Notes: generated from the letters alone by a model not told the origin. Shown: positions 13,101-24,140, counted from the stretch's first letter. The stretch is 64,000 bases of DNA from Raphanus sativus (GCF_000801105.2 NC_079519.1:28185288-28249287), one strand, 5' to 3'. Translations and numbers: made by a program.

Positions 13101-13448
13101 TGAAAGTTGTTGTACTGCCTCTAGTTGGTCCCATAGGTCCACTGTTTTAAAGCGTGGAGTTAAGTTTGAACTGGCGAACTGAAGTCTATTTTGGAACTGT
13201 CCAGTCCTGCGGAAAGGCGCAAATCAATTAGTCTGTAAAACCTATTATATATGATAAATTAAAGTGGGTTATGTTAAATTTTTACGTGTTTTCGATTGAT
13301 GCTTGTGACCATAATTATAAGTTTATAATACAAAAATTCTTTGGAATCAGTTGCTTGTTTATCCCCTATCGAACGCCGCAAAAAAATTGAATCTGCGACA
13401 TTTTTATTTATAAGAGTTTAGCCATGCAAGGGCGAACCTGGATATGTA
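10126..13448. other. Intergenic DNA, no gene recognised
   Basis: Mostly AT-rich DNA between MYB103 and ISPF. Part of it (about 12480-13010) has the ATACCCGAA/CGGATC-style degenerate repetition common in Brassica non-autonomous transposons, but I could not find termini. No conserved protein, tRNA or rRNA is visible. Confidence 0.5.
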
Positions 13449-13453
13449 TACGA

Positions 13454-13820
13454 TGTTAAGCTAGATGGGCTTCACACTTAAAACCAATTGGTGATAAGAG
13501 GAGTGATCCACCTATCTTATATATTGCTAAGGATCCCTTCCAATACCCGATGTGGGACAACTATGTGTCTAATACGCCCCCTCGAGATGATGGCTCTCTG
13601 AGCGTCAATCTCGGAATGCTCGGGCAAAGATCGATGGGCCAACTTTGGGCCAGATCGATGTGAATCGGGTTGGATTGTATGGATCGGGCTCTGATACCAT
13701 GTTAAGCTAGATGGGCTTCACACTTAAAACCAATTGGTGATAAGAGGAGTGATCCACCTATCTTATATATTGCTAAGGATCCCTTCCAATACCCGATGTG
13801 GGACAACTATGTGTCTAATA
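13454..13820 (-). mobile_element. TRIM retrotransposon with identical terminal repeats
   Basis: Two direct repeats of 121 bp (13454-13574 and 13700-13820), identical by eye, flank a 125-bp interior. The 5-bp duplication TACGA borders the element at 13449-13453 and 13821-13825. Read on the minus strand, the first repeat is followed at once by TGGTATCAGAGCC, the initiator-Met tRNA primer-binding site, and the interior ends in a GA/G-rich polypurine tract (GAGGGGGCG) just before the second repeat. There is no coding capacity. These features together define a terminal-repeat retrotransposon in miniature. Identical repeats imply a recent insertion. Confidence 0.93.
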
Positions 13821-13825
13821 TACGA

Positions 13826-14336
13826 ACTGTATTCCATGACAGTACGGTCCGCGAAATTTTTATTCCGTTACGGGTTGGACTACTTGAATGCTGATTGGCT
13901 TATCTGACACCTCTCCTGTCAAAATAATTCACATGAGCCATGAACGCAATTTTCTTTCTATCTCGTCTTAAAAACTTTCGATTGCACACAATCTGTCTGC
14001 TTCTAGGGTTCTTTATAGTTTATGAACTGAAACCTTACATAAAAAAATAATTTAATCTTTTAACTGTACATGAGTTTCGAGATCTTTATGGTTTAAGAAT
14101 TGAACATGCTGAAAGGGAGCGCCAGAGATTCCAAGCTTTACCATGACTGTATAATCTTTTAAGCGGCAGAAGTAATCTTTTAACTTTAACGTTCCAATTG
14201 ACGAGTAAGAGTATTATAGATTTGATCATGGATGGTTTATCTAAAGTCAAAAGGGTGATTACACCGAGTTTAACATTTACATATAAAGTATTCTTTTTAA
14301 TGTGACTGATACATAAAGAATATGATAAAAACCGAC
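13826..14336. other. ISPF 3' flank
   Basis: Non-coding DNA that should contain the ISPF 3' UTR. No other feature is supported. Confidence 0.5.
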
Positions 14337-15559
14337 TCACTTCTTCATGAGGAGAATAACAGTGTGAGCTGCAATGCTTCTGTTTTCTCCGAGGCTATCA
14401 ACTTTCTCATGAGTTTTAGCTTTCAAGTTCACAACAGAAGGATCTGCACCAAGAAGCTTGGAGAGATTGGATCGGATAGTCTCCTTGTGTGGACTTATCT
14501 TGGGTCTCTGTAGAATCAAAGTGGCGTCTAGGTTTCCTATCTCGTACCCTGCCTCGTCCATAAGTCTCACCTGACACATAAAGACAATCAAAACCTCGTT
14601 TCAATCTCAACGAACCAAATCCTTATATGCAACCTCATTAAGAAGAAATCATCACCAAATTTAAAAGTGATCAACATTCAAAGTTTTTAGCTTGATTTCC
14701 AATAGCTACCATGCAATCAGCATTCACAGTAACTCATAAAAATATATACAGGAAGCTATATAATAGTTTCAAACTAGAGCAGCCATACTTGAAATGAAAT
14801 CAATCATATATGTAGCCTCCAAAGTAATATAAGAGTACGAGGAACCATTCTATAATTCATCAACCCATCAAGCATGAACCGACCAAATATAAAAAAAGTG
14901 AGTTATGCCAAGATAAAAATCATGTATGCAAATTGCAAGCACGGTAAGAATATAGATAGCTTAAGTGATCACTACAATTAAGAAGGCAAAGGAGTAAACG
15001 AAAGCTTACAGCTTCTTTGATGAAGACAGAGGATGCAGCTCCTTTCCACTTAGGATCAGAATCAGGAAAAATCTGGCCTATGTCAGGAAGCCCTAACGCT
15101 CCCAAGATAGCATCCACTACACAATGGAGCAACACATCCCCTGCCACACAAAACACCACATCACCAACAAAGCTCAAAGCCTCAATCTATTCCAAAAAGC
15201 TCAAAACTTTTATTACCATCGGAGTGAGCTTCACAGCCTCTGTCGTGAGGGATATCAATCCCGCCTATTATCAGAGGGTACCCTGGCTCTAGCCGGTGCA
15301 GATCGAACCCGTGACCTACTCGAAACGGAAGCGTTCTCGTTGATTTCTTCACCGGTTCATTGACTTCGACGGCGGAGGAAGCAGATAAAGCCGAGACTGA
15401 AGAACGTTGGGATAAAGAGAGAGACTTTCGCCTTGGTGTAGAGAAACCAAGACCACTGATCGTCGCCGCCGTTGGGAGAAGGAAGGGCTTTTTGGTAATT
15501 TGAGAGTGAAACAAAGACGAAGAAGATAGCTGAGTGGAAGTAGAAGTAGCCATAGCCAT
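14337..15559 (-). CDS. ISPF: 2-C-methyl-D-erythritol 2,4-cyclodiphosphate synthase (plastid)
   Basis: Three exons: 15559-15217, 15140-15010 and 14570-14337, with GT-AG introns of 76 and 439 bp, giving 235 codons. The enzyme converts CDP-methylerythritol 2-phosphate to the 2,4-cyclodiphosphate with release of CMP, a late step of the plastid MEP pathway to isoprenoids. The first ~70 residues are Ser/Thr-rich and acid-poor, as in a chloroplast transit peptide. The enzyme core has the metal motif GHGFDLHRL (Asp-x-His), then [35 protein letters not shown] and the C-terminal [13 protein letters not shown]. The family is highly conserved, and the gene matches Arabidopsis At1g63970. An ATG two codons downstream (15553) is an alternative start and fits the Arabidopsis MATS start better. 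No disruption is seen. Confidence 0.95.
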
Positions 15560-15838
15560 CACTTTTCTGATCTCTCTCACTAGTCAACAACCAACCAACC
15601 AACCAGACACAACATTTTATTTTAAATAAATACTTTAAGATGGGCTTTAAAGGGCTTCTTACTTGGGCCTATACTATGGCCCATTTAAAAGATCTCTTAA
15701 CGTTGATCAGTTCTCATCGTTCACTTCTTCGGCTTTAGGTTTTCTTCAAACTCCCTCGCCTACTCTTCTCTTCCGCACCTCTTGCAGAGCTCCAACAAAA
15801 CGGCAGCGAATTGTCGGAAAATAAGGAGAGAGGAGAGG
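15560..15838. promoter_or_regulatory. Short bidirectional promoter, ISPF / G-patch gene
   Basis: Only 279 bp separate the two divergent start codons. The interval holds two inverted site II motifs, TGGGCC at 15664-15669 and GGCCCA at 15678-15683, and a further GGGCTT pair nearby. In plants, site II elements bind TCP factors and mark growth-linked genes, so they could drive both genes. No clear TATA box is seen on either side. Confidence 0.6.
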
Positions 15839-17885
15839 ATGGCGTCGCCAGAAGCTCCGGTTAAGTACGTCGGAATCTTAAAGGAATCCGCCGCTTTTCG
15901 GCTAATGAAATCGATGGTGAGCTATTCTTTTTACTGATTAATCATCTTAAGCGTGGAGATTTTATAAATTAAAAAAAAAAGAACTAATTGTTGTAGTGGT
16001 GATAATTTTTATTCAGGGATGGGAAGAAGGGGAAGGACTTGGTAAAGATAAGCAAGGTATCAAAGGCTATGTCCGAGTCAAAAACAAGCAAGACACAACT
16101 GGTTCGTTTCTTCGTAATGTTCTCTATTCTTTTTTTTTGTATGCATATAAGTAAATATTTGAACAATGGGAGCAGGTGTTGGGGTTGATAAGCCGAATCC
16201 ATGGGCTTTCGATACTACTCAGTTCGATAATATTCTCAAGAAGTTAAAAGTGGTAATGTCCCTGTCCCATCTCAGTTTTTATTAACTAGTCTCTTTGAAT
16301 ATTTTGAAATTGATTTCGATCTTAATTCTCTTTTTTTTTTTTGTGTGTGGGTGTGTGTGTTATTTGCAGCAAGCAGCTCCTACCAAGAAAGATGATGGTA
16401 GGTCTACTTCTTATTAACTCTTAACTCATTTTTTAAACCATGTCACTCTAGTTAGCCTAACGACTTGTGTTTCTGTGGTATGTAACAGCTTCGGACAAGG
16501 AAGCTGAAAGTGAAGACGAAGCTACAAAATCTGAGCCTCCCATGTCCAAGGTTGCTAAAGTTACTCGTCCACAAGGAAGGTTGTTACATCTTTCTCTTCT
16601 CTTTATTACCCCTTTAGCTGTTCTCTGTTGCATTGTGTTTGAGTGTTTTTTGTCTCTATGTTCTGTACTTTTAGGTATAAACGTAGAGAGAAGGCGAAGC
16701 TTGTCAATTCTTACTCTTCCAAAGATCTTGAAGGAATACTTGTAAGCTTTATTTCCATTTTGTTCTTTCTCCTTGTTTGGTCCGCTAATGAAAATGATTC
16801 ATGTGGATTAGCATTACTTTATGGCTTCTACATATTATTTGATTTTTTTCTCTGCCTTATTTAAACATCATAAAAGTAATAGTCTAACTTGAGCTAAATC
16901 GCTTTGTAGGTTAAGCGAACTGAGGAGCCTTCTCCTGCGGTTTGTGACATAGCTGATACTATGGAGATTGAAATTATATCTGAGGACCAACATGCTAGTG
17001 TTAAAGGTGATTTTAGATTGTCCTAAAATCTTGAAATGCTGTGACTTTAGTTTTGTTTGTTTTCCTTTGAGCTGAAACTATGGTTATTTTCGACTGAACA
17101 GAACAGAAAATCGAAGAACCTTCTGATGACTGGTGGGGATTTAAATCCGGGTTTGTCTCGGGTGGTCTTCTTGGAGCCAAGTCCGGCAAAAAGAAATCAT
17201 CCAAGTCTAAGGAGAGAAAAATGTTTTGTGAGGACGATCAAGAGAATCTTTACAACATGGTTCAGGTACGTGTTTGTCTTGCTATCCACTCTTCTTCTCA
17301 AGCTGTTTTTGGAAAACATGTTTGTGCATATTATCTCTTAATGCTGTGACATGTCTGCAGGATAAAGCCACAGCTGGAAAACAAGGACTTGGTATCAAAG
17401 ACCGTCCAAAGAAGATAGCTGGTGTTCGTTACCAAGGGAAGAAAACATCTTTTGATAACAGTGATGATGATGATGATAATGATGATGAAGAGGAAGAAGA
17501 AGAGAGTGACGAGGATGATGCCAAGGACTCTGTTATCGAAAATTCTGTCCAAGCAAAAAGGAAGCGAGAAGAGAGTGAAGAAGAAGACGACAAGGACTCT
17601 GTTATTGAAAACTCTCCCCCAGCAAAAAGGAAGCGTGATGAAATCGTTGAACCCAAAATCAAGTTAAAGAACCTATGCAAGCAGATTCTTAAAAAGGTTT
17701 GCTGTCAATTTACTTTGAAGTTTGAACAGTCAATCGTCTTCTATAACATCTTTTATTTTCAGGTCGCTGGTAGTAGCGGATCAATGAAGCTGAAACAGCT
17801 TAAATCTATGATTGATGAACAAGCACCATCAATTCTCTCAGAGTTCTCTTCAAGGAAAGATGCTATTGCTTACTTGAAACTTAAG
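15839..17885 (+). CDS. G-patch (D111) nuclear protein, 3' end missing in gap
   Basis: Ten exons can be joined in frame: 15839-15916, 16017-16101, 16176-16252, 16370-16397, 16489-16579, 16675-16741, 16910-17006, 17102-17265, 17361-17696 and 17763-17885 (382 codons), all with GT-AG borders. The last visible exon ends AAG|gtaata with no stop, so at least one more exon lies in or beyond the gap at 18066. The G-patch starts at about residue 23 ([19 protein letters not shown]), an RNA-helicase-binding glycine motif of the PINX1/Gno1 style. Later come a [12 protein letters not shown] segment, an acidic Asp/Glu run (about residues 262-282), and two copies of [13 protein letters not shown] that look like nuclear-localisation signals. 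It matches the Arabidopsis D111/G-patch gene At1g63980. A role in rRNA or mRNA processing is likely from the family but unproven. Confidence 0.88.
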
Positions 17886-18065
17886 GTAATACTAATTTTT
17901 TCTCATCTTATGTTAAATCTATCCTGTTACTTCTTGTGCCGACTCCTTCACTGAGCTGTGAAATTCATCGAATGTGAGATCCAGTATATATAATGGTAGT
18001 ACACCTAATCACTTTTGTTATAGTTTTTCTCAGTTTTACTATAGAATGTTCTGTTTTATTTTTCT

Positions 18066-18165
18066 NNNNNNNNNNNNNNNNNNNNNNNNNNNNNNNNNNN
18101 NNNNNNNNNNNNNNNNNNNNNNNNNNNNNNNNNNNNNNNNNNNNNNNNNNNNNNNNNNNNNNNNN
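18066..18165. other. Scaffold gap (100 N)
   Basis: The gap must hide more than 100 bp. On its left the G-patch gene lacks its final exon, and on its right the LINE lacks the rest of ORF2 and its 3' end. It also coincides with the apparent synteny breakpoint. Confidence 0.9.
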
Positions 18166-20854
18166 TAGTACCTTCCTTTATATATTTGTGCTAGTAGCTT
18201 TGCGGTTCATTGAGTAGCTTCCAAGCTTGTTTCGCCAATAAGGCCTGATTAAAATCCTCAAATATCCCTGAAACCTAAGCCACCAAGGTCCTTAGGTAAG
18301 CCCATTTTGGCCAGGAAACCCAATGAATCTTCCTCTTGTCTCCACTTTCATTCCACCAGAAGGCAGACATAGCGCTCATGATCTTTTGGCAGTGATGTTT
18401 AGTTAGCCTAAAGCAGGACATAGCATAGACAGGTAGGGCCATAGCAACCGACCTGAGGAGCACCTCTTTTCCCCCTAAAGAAAGCATTTTAGCGTACCAT
18501 CCACTGAACCTTTTGCCAAGCTTCTCGCCAATGAAAGCTAGTAGTTCTGTTTCGAGCCGCTGAAACACTCGGGAAGTCCTAGATATGTCCCTGCTCCACC
18601 CTCATTCTCTATCTCTAGCAGCTCTGCTATCAGTCGTCTCATCATAGGTCAATATCAGCTCCAAAAGTGACAGACGACTTCTGAAAATTAATTACCTGAC
18701 CTGATGCTTTACCGTATAACTCCAAGCAATGTAGGAAGTTTGAGCATTCTTTTAATGTAGCTTTGCAAAGGAACAAACTGTCATATGCGAACAACAGATG
18801 TTGTATGGCAGGACAGTGTTTTGTTAACTTCATGCCCGTGATGTTTCCTTCCAAGTCAGCTCTGTTCATAACATGAACCAATGCCTCTGCGCATAGTATA
18901 AAGAGAAAAGGAGAGAGTGGGTCTCCTTGGTGAATGCCCCTTTCAGGTGTGATCTTCCCATACGTTTGGCCATTCAGAAGCACGGTATAAGTAACTGATC
19001 TTATACACATCATGACCCAATGAATCCATTTACTATCAAAACCCATCTTCTGGAATAAGACTTCCAAAAAGTCCCACTCAACTCTATCATACGCCTTTGA
19101 CATGTCAGTCTTGATAGCAATGTACTCTCCTTTACAGTTTGGATTTGTCCTAAGGCCATGGACCATCTCATGCGCTATGAGCAAGTTATCAGATATTAGT
19201 CTGCCTGCCACGAAAGCTCCTTGTGTCTGTGAGACCAGTTTAGGCAGTATTGCTTTCAGCCGCATACACAGAATGTTGGATACTATCTTGTACGAAACTG
19301 CACATAAACTGATTGGACGAAGATCCGTCATTAAAGTGGGGTTCGGTTTCTTTGGCAGTAAGCAAAGCTGAGTATAGTTCCAATCTTGTGGTATGGCCCC
19401 TTCCAAGAAGAAGCTCTTCACCTCTTCAACTATCTTAGGACCGGTAATGTCCCAGAATTTCTGAAAGAAATGGCCCGTCATTCCATCAGCGCCTGGTGAA
19501 CTATCACTCTTGATAACCTTCACCGCCGTTTTTATCTCTGCATCCGTCACAGACTTTATCAGACTTTGATTCATTGTTAACGTCACTCGGGGAGAGAAAC
19601 CTCGAAGGAGCTCAGCAGCATCAGTAGGATTTGACGAAGAAAACAACTCAGTGAAGTATTGTATCGCTATATCACCTTTGGCCTCCTCTGACGTGTGTTC
19701 CACTCCATGAGAATCAGTCAGAGATGGAATGTTGTTCTTCATTTTGCGTGTTTTAGCCCAGCCATGAAAAAGCTTAGTGTTTTTGTCCCGGCTTGCAACC
19801 AATTGTTCTTGCTTTTACGCCTCCAAAACTCTTCTTCCTCTTGGAAAAGTTTGGCAAGTTCCAACTTTAAGTGTATCATTCTTGGCATAGACGGCATTGT
19901 CTTTCTTTCTTCTTCCTCTAGCTCAGTTCGAAGTTTAGCTATCATCTTCTTAGAGTTACTGATCTCATTCCGTTTCCATTTAGAAATCAGTTTCCTACAA
20001 GAAGCAATGCGCTCTGATACAGTACCAGAAACTCTCCCTTGAACATTGTTCCACCCCTTTCGAACCAACTCAACCACTTCAGGTTTATTACTCCATCGTT
20101 TGTCGTAAACAAATCTCCCCATATGTCTCGTGCTTGAGCCTGCAACACTTGTCAATATGGGTCTGTGATCTGAGCCCAGGCGCTCAAGATATTGCGTGTG
20201 AGACCGTGGGAATAAACGGAACCACTCTGAGTTCCCAAAAGCTCTGTCAAGGCGACATTGAATCCACACCTTTTCTTTGACTCCATTTGATATAATTTCT
20301 CTTGCTCCAACCCATGAGAATTTATCACCAGAGCTCGGTACCTCCTTAATCTGACAGTCTCGAGCCATAGACCGAAAATTATAGAAGGAGGATTCTTCTC
20401 TTACTGGACCACCACTCTTCTCAGATGAGTTCATCATTTCATTAAAATCACCAACGAGACACCATCCCTCGTTTCTGTTAAGACCAATAGTCTTAAGATT
20501 GTCCCATACAATCTGTCTTTGCTGTCTAACAGGATCTCCATATACAAAGGAGATGAAATATACCAAGTCTCTTTGTTTCACTCGAACATCAATGATTCTG
20601 TCGCTTGCAGACAGTATCTCCACTTCATGTGAGTCTCTCCAAAACAAAGCTAAGCCTCCACTAAGACCCACTGGATTCACCATAAAGATGTGGTCATAAT
20701 CCAACGATCTTTTAAAACCTCCAACGTGATCACTAGAGTTTTTAGTCTCTAGGAGAAACAAGAAATCTGGAAGATGCTCACGACACATCTCCTCTAGATG
20801 TCGAACTGTCAGGACGCTCCTCAAACTCCGACAGTTCCAACTGAGTGTCGTCAT
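18166..20854 (-). pseudogene. LINE ORF2: endonuclease-reverse transcriptase, frameshifted
   Basis: The APE-type endonuclease (from ATG 20854) retains its landmarks WNCRSL, LLETK, GDFNE and SDHRP. A frameshift near 19780 separates it from the reverse transcriptase frame (19802-18642), which shows SSPGADGM, LRPISLC, QGAFVAGRLISDNLL, IKTDMSKAYDRVEW and GIHQGDPLSPFLF. The catalytic box that should read FADDS reads FAYDS near 18785, destroying one metal-binding Asp. Two stops follow before 18642, then the frame resumes as GWYAKMLSLGGKEVLL (18568-18275), then another shift and a stop (GFRDI*), and the zinc-binding tail runs into the gap. Several independent lesions make it a pseudogene. Confidence 0.9.
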
Positions 20855-21036
20855 TGAGGGTCGGATGGTTTCTGGTGAACCATCGAACCATCACAGTGTT
20901 TTGACATCTTGGACGAAACCTCCATCCCTTCTCTTGCCTTCCTCTTCACACTACTGTCACCTTCATCTTGAACAAACACATTTTGTTCTGATGTAGAGGA
21001 CTTCCTACCACCTTGGGAGTTTGGTTTAAACCGCTT

Positions 21037-22359
21037 CTACGATGCTCCAGGTCGCTTGGATGCTCTGTTTTTACCACTTCCTCCTGATACTGACTGATCA
21101 TCACGACCCATTGTGAACGCCACTCCTGCGTTTATCCGCAAATTATCTCCCGAGCCTTCAGCAACTGTTTGAGGCTTTAACTGTGGCTCAATGTGAGCAG
21201 TCATTGCCAATGAGAGCTTCTCCAGCCGTCTGCCAGTTAACGAGAGACCATCCTTTGGAGCTATAGCTTCAGCACCCCTTAGCTCCTCTGTAGGCATCAT
21301 TTGCTGACTCTGTTCTGTTTCCTCTGTTTGTGCTGAACGAAAATCAAAGACCCTTCCCACATTTTTGTTCTGCACACCAGAAATTATGGGATGATCCTCT
21401 AAGCAAAGATACGAGCTCTGGGCTCCTGGGTTTGTAGAGAGATCCCGGAGAGCTTTCACCATCTTTGCTTCTCTTAGGCGTCTTTCTTCTGGATCAGTGC
21501 AGTTCATGTAGTACTGCATCTCCTCAAACACCTCTGGAGCCACCAAGGATTTAGGAGGAAACCCCGGGGGTGCCGTAGGTGCCAAGAGAGGCATGATAGC
21601 CTCTACTAGATCAGGATGATGCTGACGGTGTATCACTGGTGCTAAAGCGACACTTTTTCCTTTGTCAGTAGCCGAACCTCCATTATGTTTCTGAGCTTTG
21701 AGAATAGGGCATCTTTGTTTCTCATGTGAGAGTCTAAAGCAATGAAAGCACTTCTTCCTCACTCTTTCATACTCCACCTTCACAACTGTGCTTCTTCCAC
21801 CAGGAAGTTGCATCACTTTAGTGTCTCTCACCGGTTGCTGAAGATCCAGAATCACTCGCACGCGTACATACTCTTGCAAGTGTGGTTTGGTCGGGTCGAA
21901 CTCAATATCTTTGACATGACCAATTGGGTTAGAGACTGCCCTAATGGTTTTCAAGGTGAGATAGTTCACTGGAAGCTGTGAGAGTCGGATCCATACATAG
22001 GCTTTTTGTAGATAATCCTGAGGAGGGAATTCCACCCATCTATCCATCACCATTCCCCAATCTTCAGACGTCCAGAATCCTTGATTCAACACTGTGTTAA
22101 GGTCTGTTTCCAGATCAAAGATGAACTGGAAACTCTCGTTGGATAATGCTATTCCTCTCACCCGATCATAGATTCTCCAAATCCTCGGCATAGTTCGGAG
22201 CATACGAGCCATGTTCTGACATTCTGGGTTCAAGAGCCTTCCTATCAGGCTCTTTTCGTTACGAACCGCCGCACTGTAATCTTCATCGTCCGTCAATATC
22301 ACCGGTAGATCTTCCTCTAAGGACATTGCTTGCATCACTTCTTCCAAACCTCCGTCCAT
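21037..22359 (-). CDS. LINE ORF1, DUF4283 and CCHC zinc-knuckle protein
   Basis: An open frame of 440 codons, starting at the ATG that gives MDGGLEEVMQAMSLEEDLPV. Upstream in-frame sequence is also open but looks like 5' leader. The N-terminal half is a DUF4283-type domain (RLLNPECQNMARMLRTMPRI, then WVEFPPQDYLQKAYVWIRL). A zinc knuckle with C-x2-C-x4-H-x4-C spacing (CFHCFRLSHEKQRC) follows. The tail is low-complexity and Lys/Ser-rich. The product would package the LINE RNA. Because the partner ORF2 is dead, it has probably been open only by recency. Confidence 0.85.
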   Translation of the reverse strand: MDGGLEEVMQAMSLEEDLPVILTDDEDYSAAVRNEKSLIGRLLNPECQNMARMLRTMPRIWRIYDRVRGIALSNESFQFIFDLETDLNTVLNQGFWTSEDWGMVMDRWVEFPPQDYLQKAYVWIRLSQLPVNYLTLKTIRAVSNPIGHVKDIEFDPTKPHLQEYVRVRVILDLQQPVRDTKVMQLPGGRSTVVKVEYERVRKKCFHCFRLSHEKQRCPILKAQKHNGGSATDKGKSVALAPVIHRQHHPDLVEAIMPLLAPTAPPGFPPKSLVAPEVFEEMQYYMNCTDPEERRLREAKMVKALRDLSTNPGAQSSYLCLEDHPIISGVQNKNVGRVFDFRSAQTEETEQSQQMMPTEELRGAEAIAPKDGLSLTGRRLEKLSLAMTAHIEPQLKPQTVAEGSGDNLRINAGVAFTMGRDDQSVSGGSGKNRASKRPGAS

Positions 22360-22680
22360 TAAGAGTAAAAACAGAGGAGTATGTAGCCAGAAGTACTTGT
22401 TTTCGGTTGCTGTAGCGTAATGAGAGTTTGACGACTGATGAGAAAACCCTACAAAAACACCTTGCTTGCTTGAAGATTTGAATGCAAAAGAGGATTTTAA
22501 CGAGATTCGCGTGATATCATGAGTTAAGATTTGGAAAATTTCCAAAAAAATCTGTTTCGCGGCAAGGAAAAGATTCTTTCGATGGTTATCTCCATCCTGA
22601 TTGGTCAAGAGGGACCCTCTGACTCCATATGAGTATTTGTTTGTGAGAGAAAAATTAGAGAGAAAAATCGCCATCTCCTA

Positions 22681-24131
22681 TTTTTTAAAACCGGCTTGTT
22701 GTTATATGATTCTGTCAATCGGATTTTAGTTATTTTATATAGATTTTTATTTAAAACTAAATGTAAAATAAAAAGAGAAATACATAGGTCCATATGAGAT
22801 TTTTTTTATCCTTGTGGTCTATACCAGCATTTGATCCAATATTTTCCTGTGGCCCGACTTTGCCTGCTGGGCTTTCAATTGCAGTAGTTGCGTGACAAAA
22901 AAAAAAGATAGCTCGGTGATATCATAATTTGAAAAATGCTTCTTATTTCTTCTGTAGATCTTATTTTGTGGCTGCTAGAAACGAATCATATTCTGTGAAA
23001 GCATTGAATCAAATGATAAAATATATCATCTGATACATCAAATCAAACGATTAATTGTCGAATAAACTAGAGACCGTTCATACCAGAACGTAGTTGCAAA
23101 AACGTCAGTATATTTTTCTTCCGAAGAAATGAATCTTGATTAGTGTTGTGTCTTGTTTCACATTTCAGCCACTGTCATGTCTCAAGAAAATAAATGGAAT
23201 CAACACCATTTTTTTCTTTTCTTTTCAAAATCCTGCTTTAAATTCTTGTACTTTTAAGAAAGTATGGGAGGATCTGATATCCGGCATAAGATATTCGGAT
23301 CCGAATATTTATCCGGTACATCCATATTTTTATTATTTTTATCAAGATCCGAAATTTTTGAATATCCAGATATCAAATATTCTTTTAAATTTTGTAATAT
23401 CTAGATTCAGATTTAGATCTTTAAAATAATATTAAAAATATAAAATATTAACAATAATTTAAAACAAAGGTGTATGTAATGCTTTTAACTATTTCAATTT
23501 CAGATAATAAGTGTTAGACCTACTTCTAAGAAGTGAAAGATCTATTCAGGTTCAATTTTTTTTTTTGAAAAAGAAAAATACAAATTTGTTGTTTCCTATA
23601 AGTCTTGAGACTCCAGATCAAAACTGTTCAAACTTTTTGTTTTCATGGACGCATGCCTAGTATTTTAATGATGCGATACTGAGGTGTACAAATCCATATA
23701 TTTTGTTTTTTTCTATATTATAAAATCGAGTGATATGATTTGACAAGATATAATGTTTTGATTTTGAATAAGTAACGATGTATATTATCCAATATTCAAT
23801 ACATAAATGTTGAAAATGGGATGAGGACAAATCTTTTGATGTAAATATCGAAAGAAAAGAGTTTTCATTTTGCATGCATCATCTCTTTCTTAAATGGCTT
23901 TTTCCTCCAACTCTAGAGAAGTTAAAAATGAATCAAACTTTAGAATACAACTTTTCAAAACCATTTTTTTACATCACTTTTCAAAACCATTTAGGAAGTT
24001 AATGACTAATGAGTTCATAGTTGTAAGCCAGTTTAAGGCATTGATGACCAAAAAAAAACCTTAAATCTCTTTTGAAGTTTCTACTCTCATTAAATGTAAG
24101 CTGGTTGCTAACACACGGTATTCCTAATATG
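22681..24131. other. Intergenic DNA upstream of TNL-1
   Basis: AT-rich DNA. 23260-23420 has GATATCCGG/GGATCCGAAT-type degenerate repeats found in several other places in this window (39.6-40.1, 42.6-43.1 and 62.8-63.5 kb). No gene is recognised. Confidence 0.5.
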
Positions 24132-24140
24132 TATTTATAG
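24132..24140 (+). promoter_or_regulatory. Candidate TATA box of TNL-1
   Basis: TATTTATAG, 85-93 bp before the TNL-1 ATG, is followed by CTTTCCACACC. The same layout (TATTTATATGGCTTTCCCCC) precedes TNL-4 at the same distance, which suggests an inherited core promoter. Confidence 0.5.

Larger units (their letters stand above)
18166..22680 (-). mobile_element. LINE (L1-type) retrotransposon, 3' end lost in gap
   Basis: The element reads right to left. ORF1 (nucleic-acid-binding, 22359-21037) is followed by ORF2 (endonuclease and reverse transcriptase, 20854 to the gap). Target duplications and the poly(A) tail cannot be seen because the 3' end is in the gap. The 5' boundary near 22680 is an estimate: sequence from 22360 to about 22680 would be 5' UTR. 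ORF1 is intact while ORF2 is broken, so the element is dead. Confidence 0.85.

Noticed and set aside
15017..15363. Plus-strand frames over ISPF
   Set aside because: Antisense shadows of the ISPF exons.
17422..17680. Met/Lys-rich and Ser-rich frames in the G-patch gene
   Set aside because: Other-frame readings of its acidic GATGATGAA run.
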